Assembly (NCBI GenBank): GCA_027364815.1
Contig: DAHXOQ010000040.1
Coordinates: forward strand, 1 to 13,977
Reading direction: 5' to 3'
Length of the DNA: 13,977 nt
Source of the DNA: Acidobacteriaceae bacterium
Lineage (GTDB): Bacteria > Acidobacteriota > Terriglobia > Terriglobales > Acidobacteriaceae
Shown here in pieces: positions 13,275 to 13,977 of the stretch. Under the pieces are notes generated by a model, which saw only the letters and a list, made by a program, of their open reading frames with translations, searched no databases and was not told the origin of the DNA. Made by a program: the position numbers and the translations under genes. How positions within the stretch are numbered: position 1 is the first letter of the stretch; every line of letters starts with the position of its first letter.

Positions 13275-13977
13275 ATGAGCAACGAACGCATTCCACAACT
13301 CAAGGACTACTCCGAAGCCTCACTCACCCGGGCCTTTGCCGCGCTTGAAGCCGAGGCTCGTTCCGCCGCCGCCACCCTCCTCTCCTCCGAGGCCGTTGAG
13401 AACTTCCGTCTCGCATGGCGCGGCCGCAAACAAGGCCTCCTCAACGAAGTCTCTTCGCTCTGGCTCAAATCCGCCCCCGCCGAAGCTAAAAAAATCCTCG
13501 GCCAGCGCTTCAACGCCCTCAACGCCACCGTCGAATCCCTTCTCGATTCCGCACTTGGCGCCGGCCCTTCTGACGCATCACTCGCTGCCGAAGCCATTGA
13601 CATCACCCTCCCCGGCACCCGCCGCCTCACCGGGGCAGAGCACCCCATCACCCGCACCCTCAACGAGCTCACCAGCATCTTTGCTGCTCTTGGATACTCA
13701 GTCGGTGTCGGCCCCGAAGTTGAAACCGACTTCTACAACTTCGAGTCCATGAACTTTCCTCCCGGCCATCCCGCGCGCGATACCCAAGACACGCTCGTCA
13801 TTGCCAATCAAGACCGTCGCCCCCTGCGCGACCGTCTCCTCCTGCGCACCCACACTTCACCCGTACAGATGCGCACCATGGAATCGCAGCCCCCTCCAGT
13901 CCGCATCATTATCCCCGGCAAAGTTCACCGCAACGACGCCGCCGACGCCACCCACTCCCCCATCTTCCACCAGGTTG
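13275..13977 (+). CDS. pheS: Phenylalanyl-tRNA synthetase alpha subunit, 3' end outside window
   Basis: Catalytic subunit of the (alpha-beta)2 class II synthetase that charges tRNA(Phe). The 234 visible residues begin MSNERIPQLKDYSEASL. They contain an N-terminal coiled-coil (about 14-90) with the RGRKQGLLNEV segment that is KGKKG.L in many members, the linker IDITLPGTRRLTGAEHPITRTLNEL, then the catalytic start: GYSVGVGPEVETDFYNFESMN, PPGHPARDTQDT, LLRTHTSPVQMRTME (motif 2 region) and GKVHRNDAADATHSPIFHQV. The reading frame runs off the right edge; about 110-120 residues are missing. ATG at 13275 has no strong Shine-Dalgarno. It diverges from katG across 243 bp. pheT normally follows. Confidence 0.96.
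   Translation, partial: MSNERIPQLKDYSEASLTRAFAALEAEARSAAATLLSSEAVENFRLAWRGRKQGLLNEVSSLWLKSAPAEAKKILGQRFNALNATVESLLDSALGAGPSDASLAAEAIDITLPGTRRLTGAEHPITRTLNELTSIFAALGYSVGVGPEVETDFYNFESMNFPPGHPARDTQDTLVIANQDRRPLRDRLLLRTHTSPVQMRTMESQPPPVRIIIPGKVHRNDAADATHSPIFHQV

Noticed and set aside
1..13977. CRISPR array, insertion sequence or prophage genes
   Set aside because: No spaced direct repeats, transposase, integrase or phage structural genes were seen on either strand.

Overview
The window reads like part of an Acidobacteriota chromosome (Terriglobia/Acidobacteriaceae-like). This is inferred from moderate GC content, ECF sigma/anti-sigma gene pairs, a DUF4252 cassette, secreted glycosidases, and the style of the translation genes. 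I could run no database search, so the taxonomy is provisional. Most genes lie on the minus strand. Two housekeeping genes run off the edges: gluQ (glutamyl-Q tRNA(Asp) synthetase) on the left and pheS (phenylalanyl-tRNA synthetase alpha subunit) on the right.

Left part (1-3364): gluQ, then a compact four-gene minus-strand operon: ECF sigma factor, single-pass anti-sigma-like protein, DUF4252 protein, and a diverged DUF4252-like protein. Three of its junctions overlap or are tight (ATGA, 49 bp, TAATG). A candidate ECF-type promoter stands at the front and a strong intrinsic terminator at the end.

Middle (3365-9128): a large secreted six-hairpin glycosidase diverges from an orphan OppD/DppD-type ABC ATPase. 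rbfA converges on the ATPase across a shared bidirectional terminator. Next come an outer-membrane beta-barrel gene with its own sigma70 promoter and a DUF503 (YlxP-like) gene. ylxP and rbfA are neighbours in many bacteria; here the barrel gene sits between them. A second ECF sigma/anti-sigma pair follows. Its anti-sigma factor has a zinc-binding motif, one membrane span and a TonB-C-like periplasmic domain.

Right part (9815-13977): a regulatory intergenic region, tRNA-Ala(GGC), a HicAB toxin-antitoxin locus, katG, and divergent pheS. Two loci carry single-base lesions. hicA has a +1 frame disruption at an A5 tract, exactly where its conserved core begins. katG is complete and well conserved over about 729 codons but is interrupted by one in-frame TAG exactly where the family has a serine, at the boundary between the haem domain and the C-terminal domain. 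The window shows nothing that is clearly a new defence or mobile system. The most notable items are the katG amber codon, the hicA frame break, the tandem DUF4252 sigma operon and the TonB-C-bearing anti-sigma factor.
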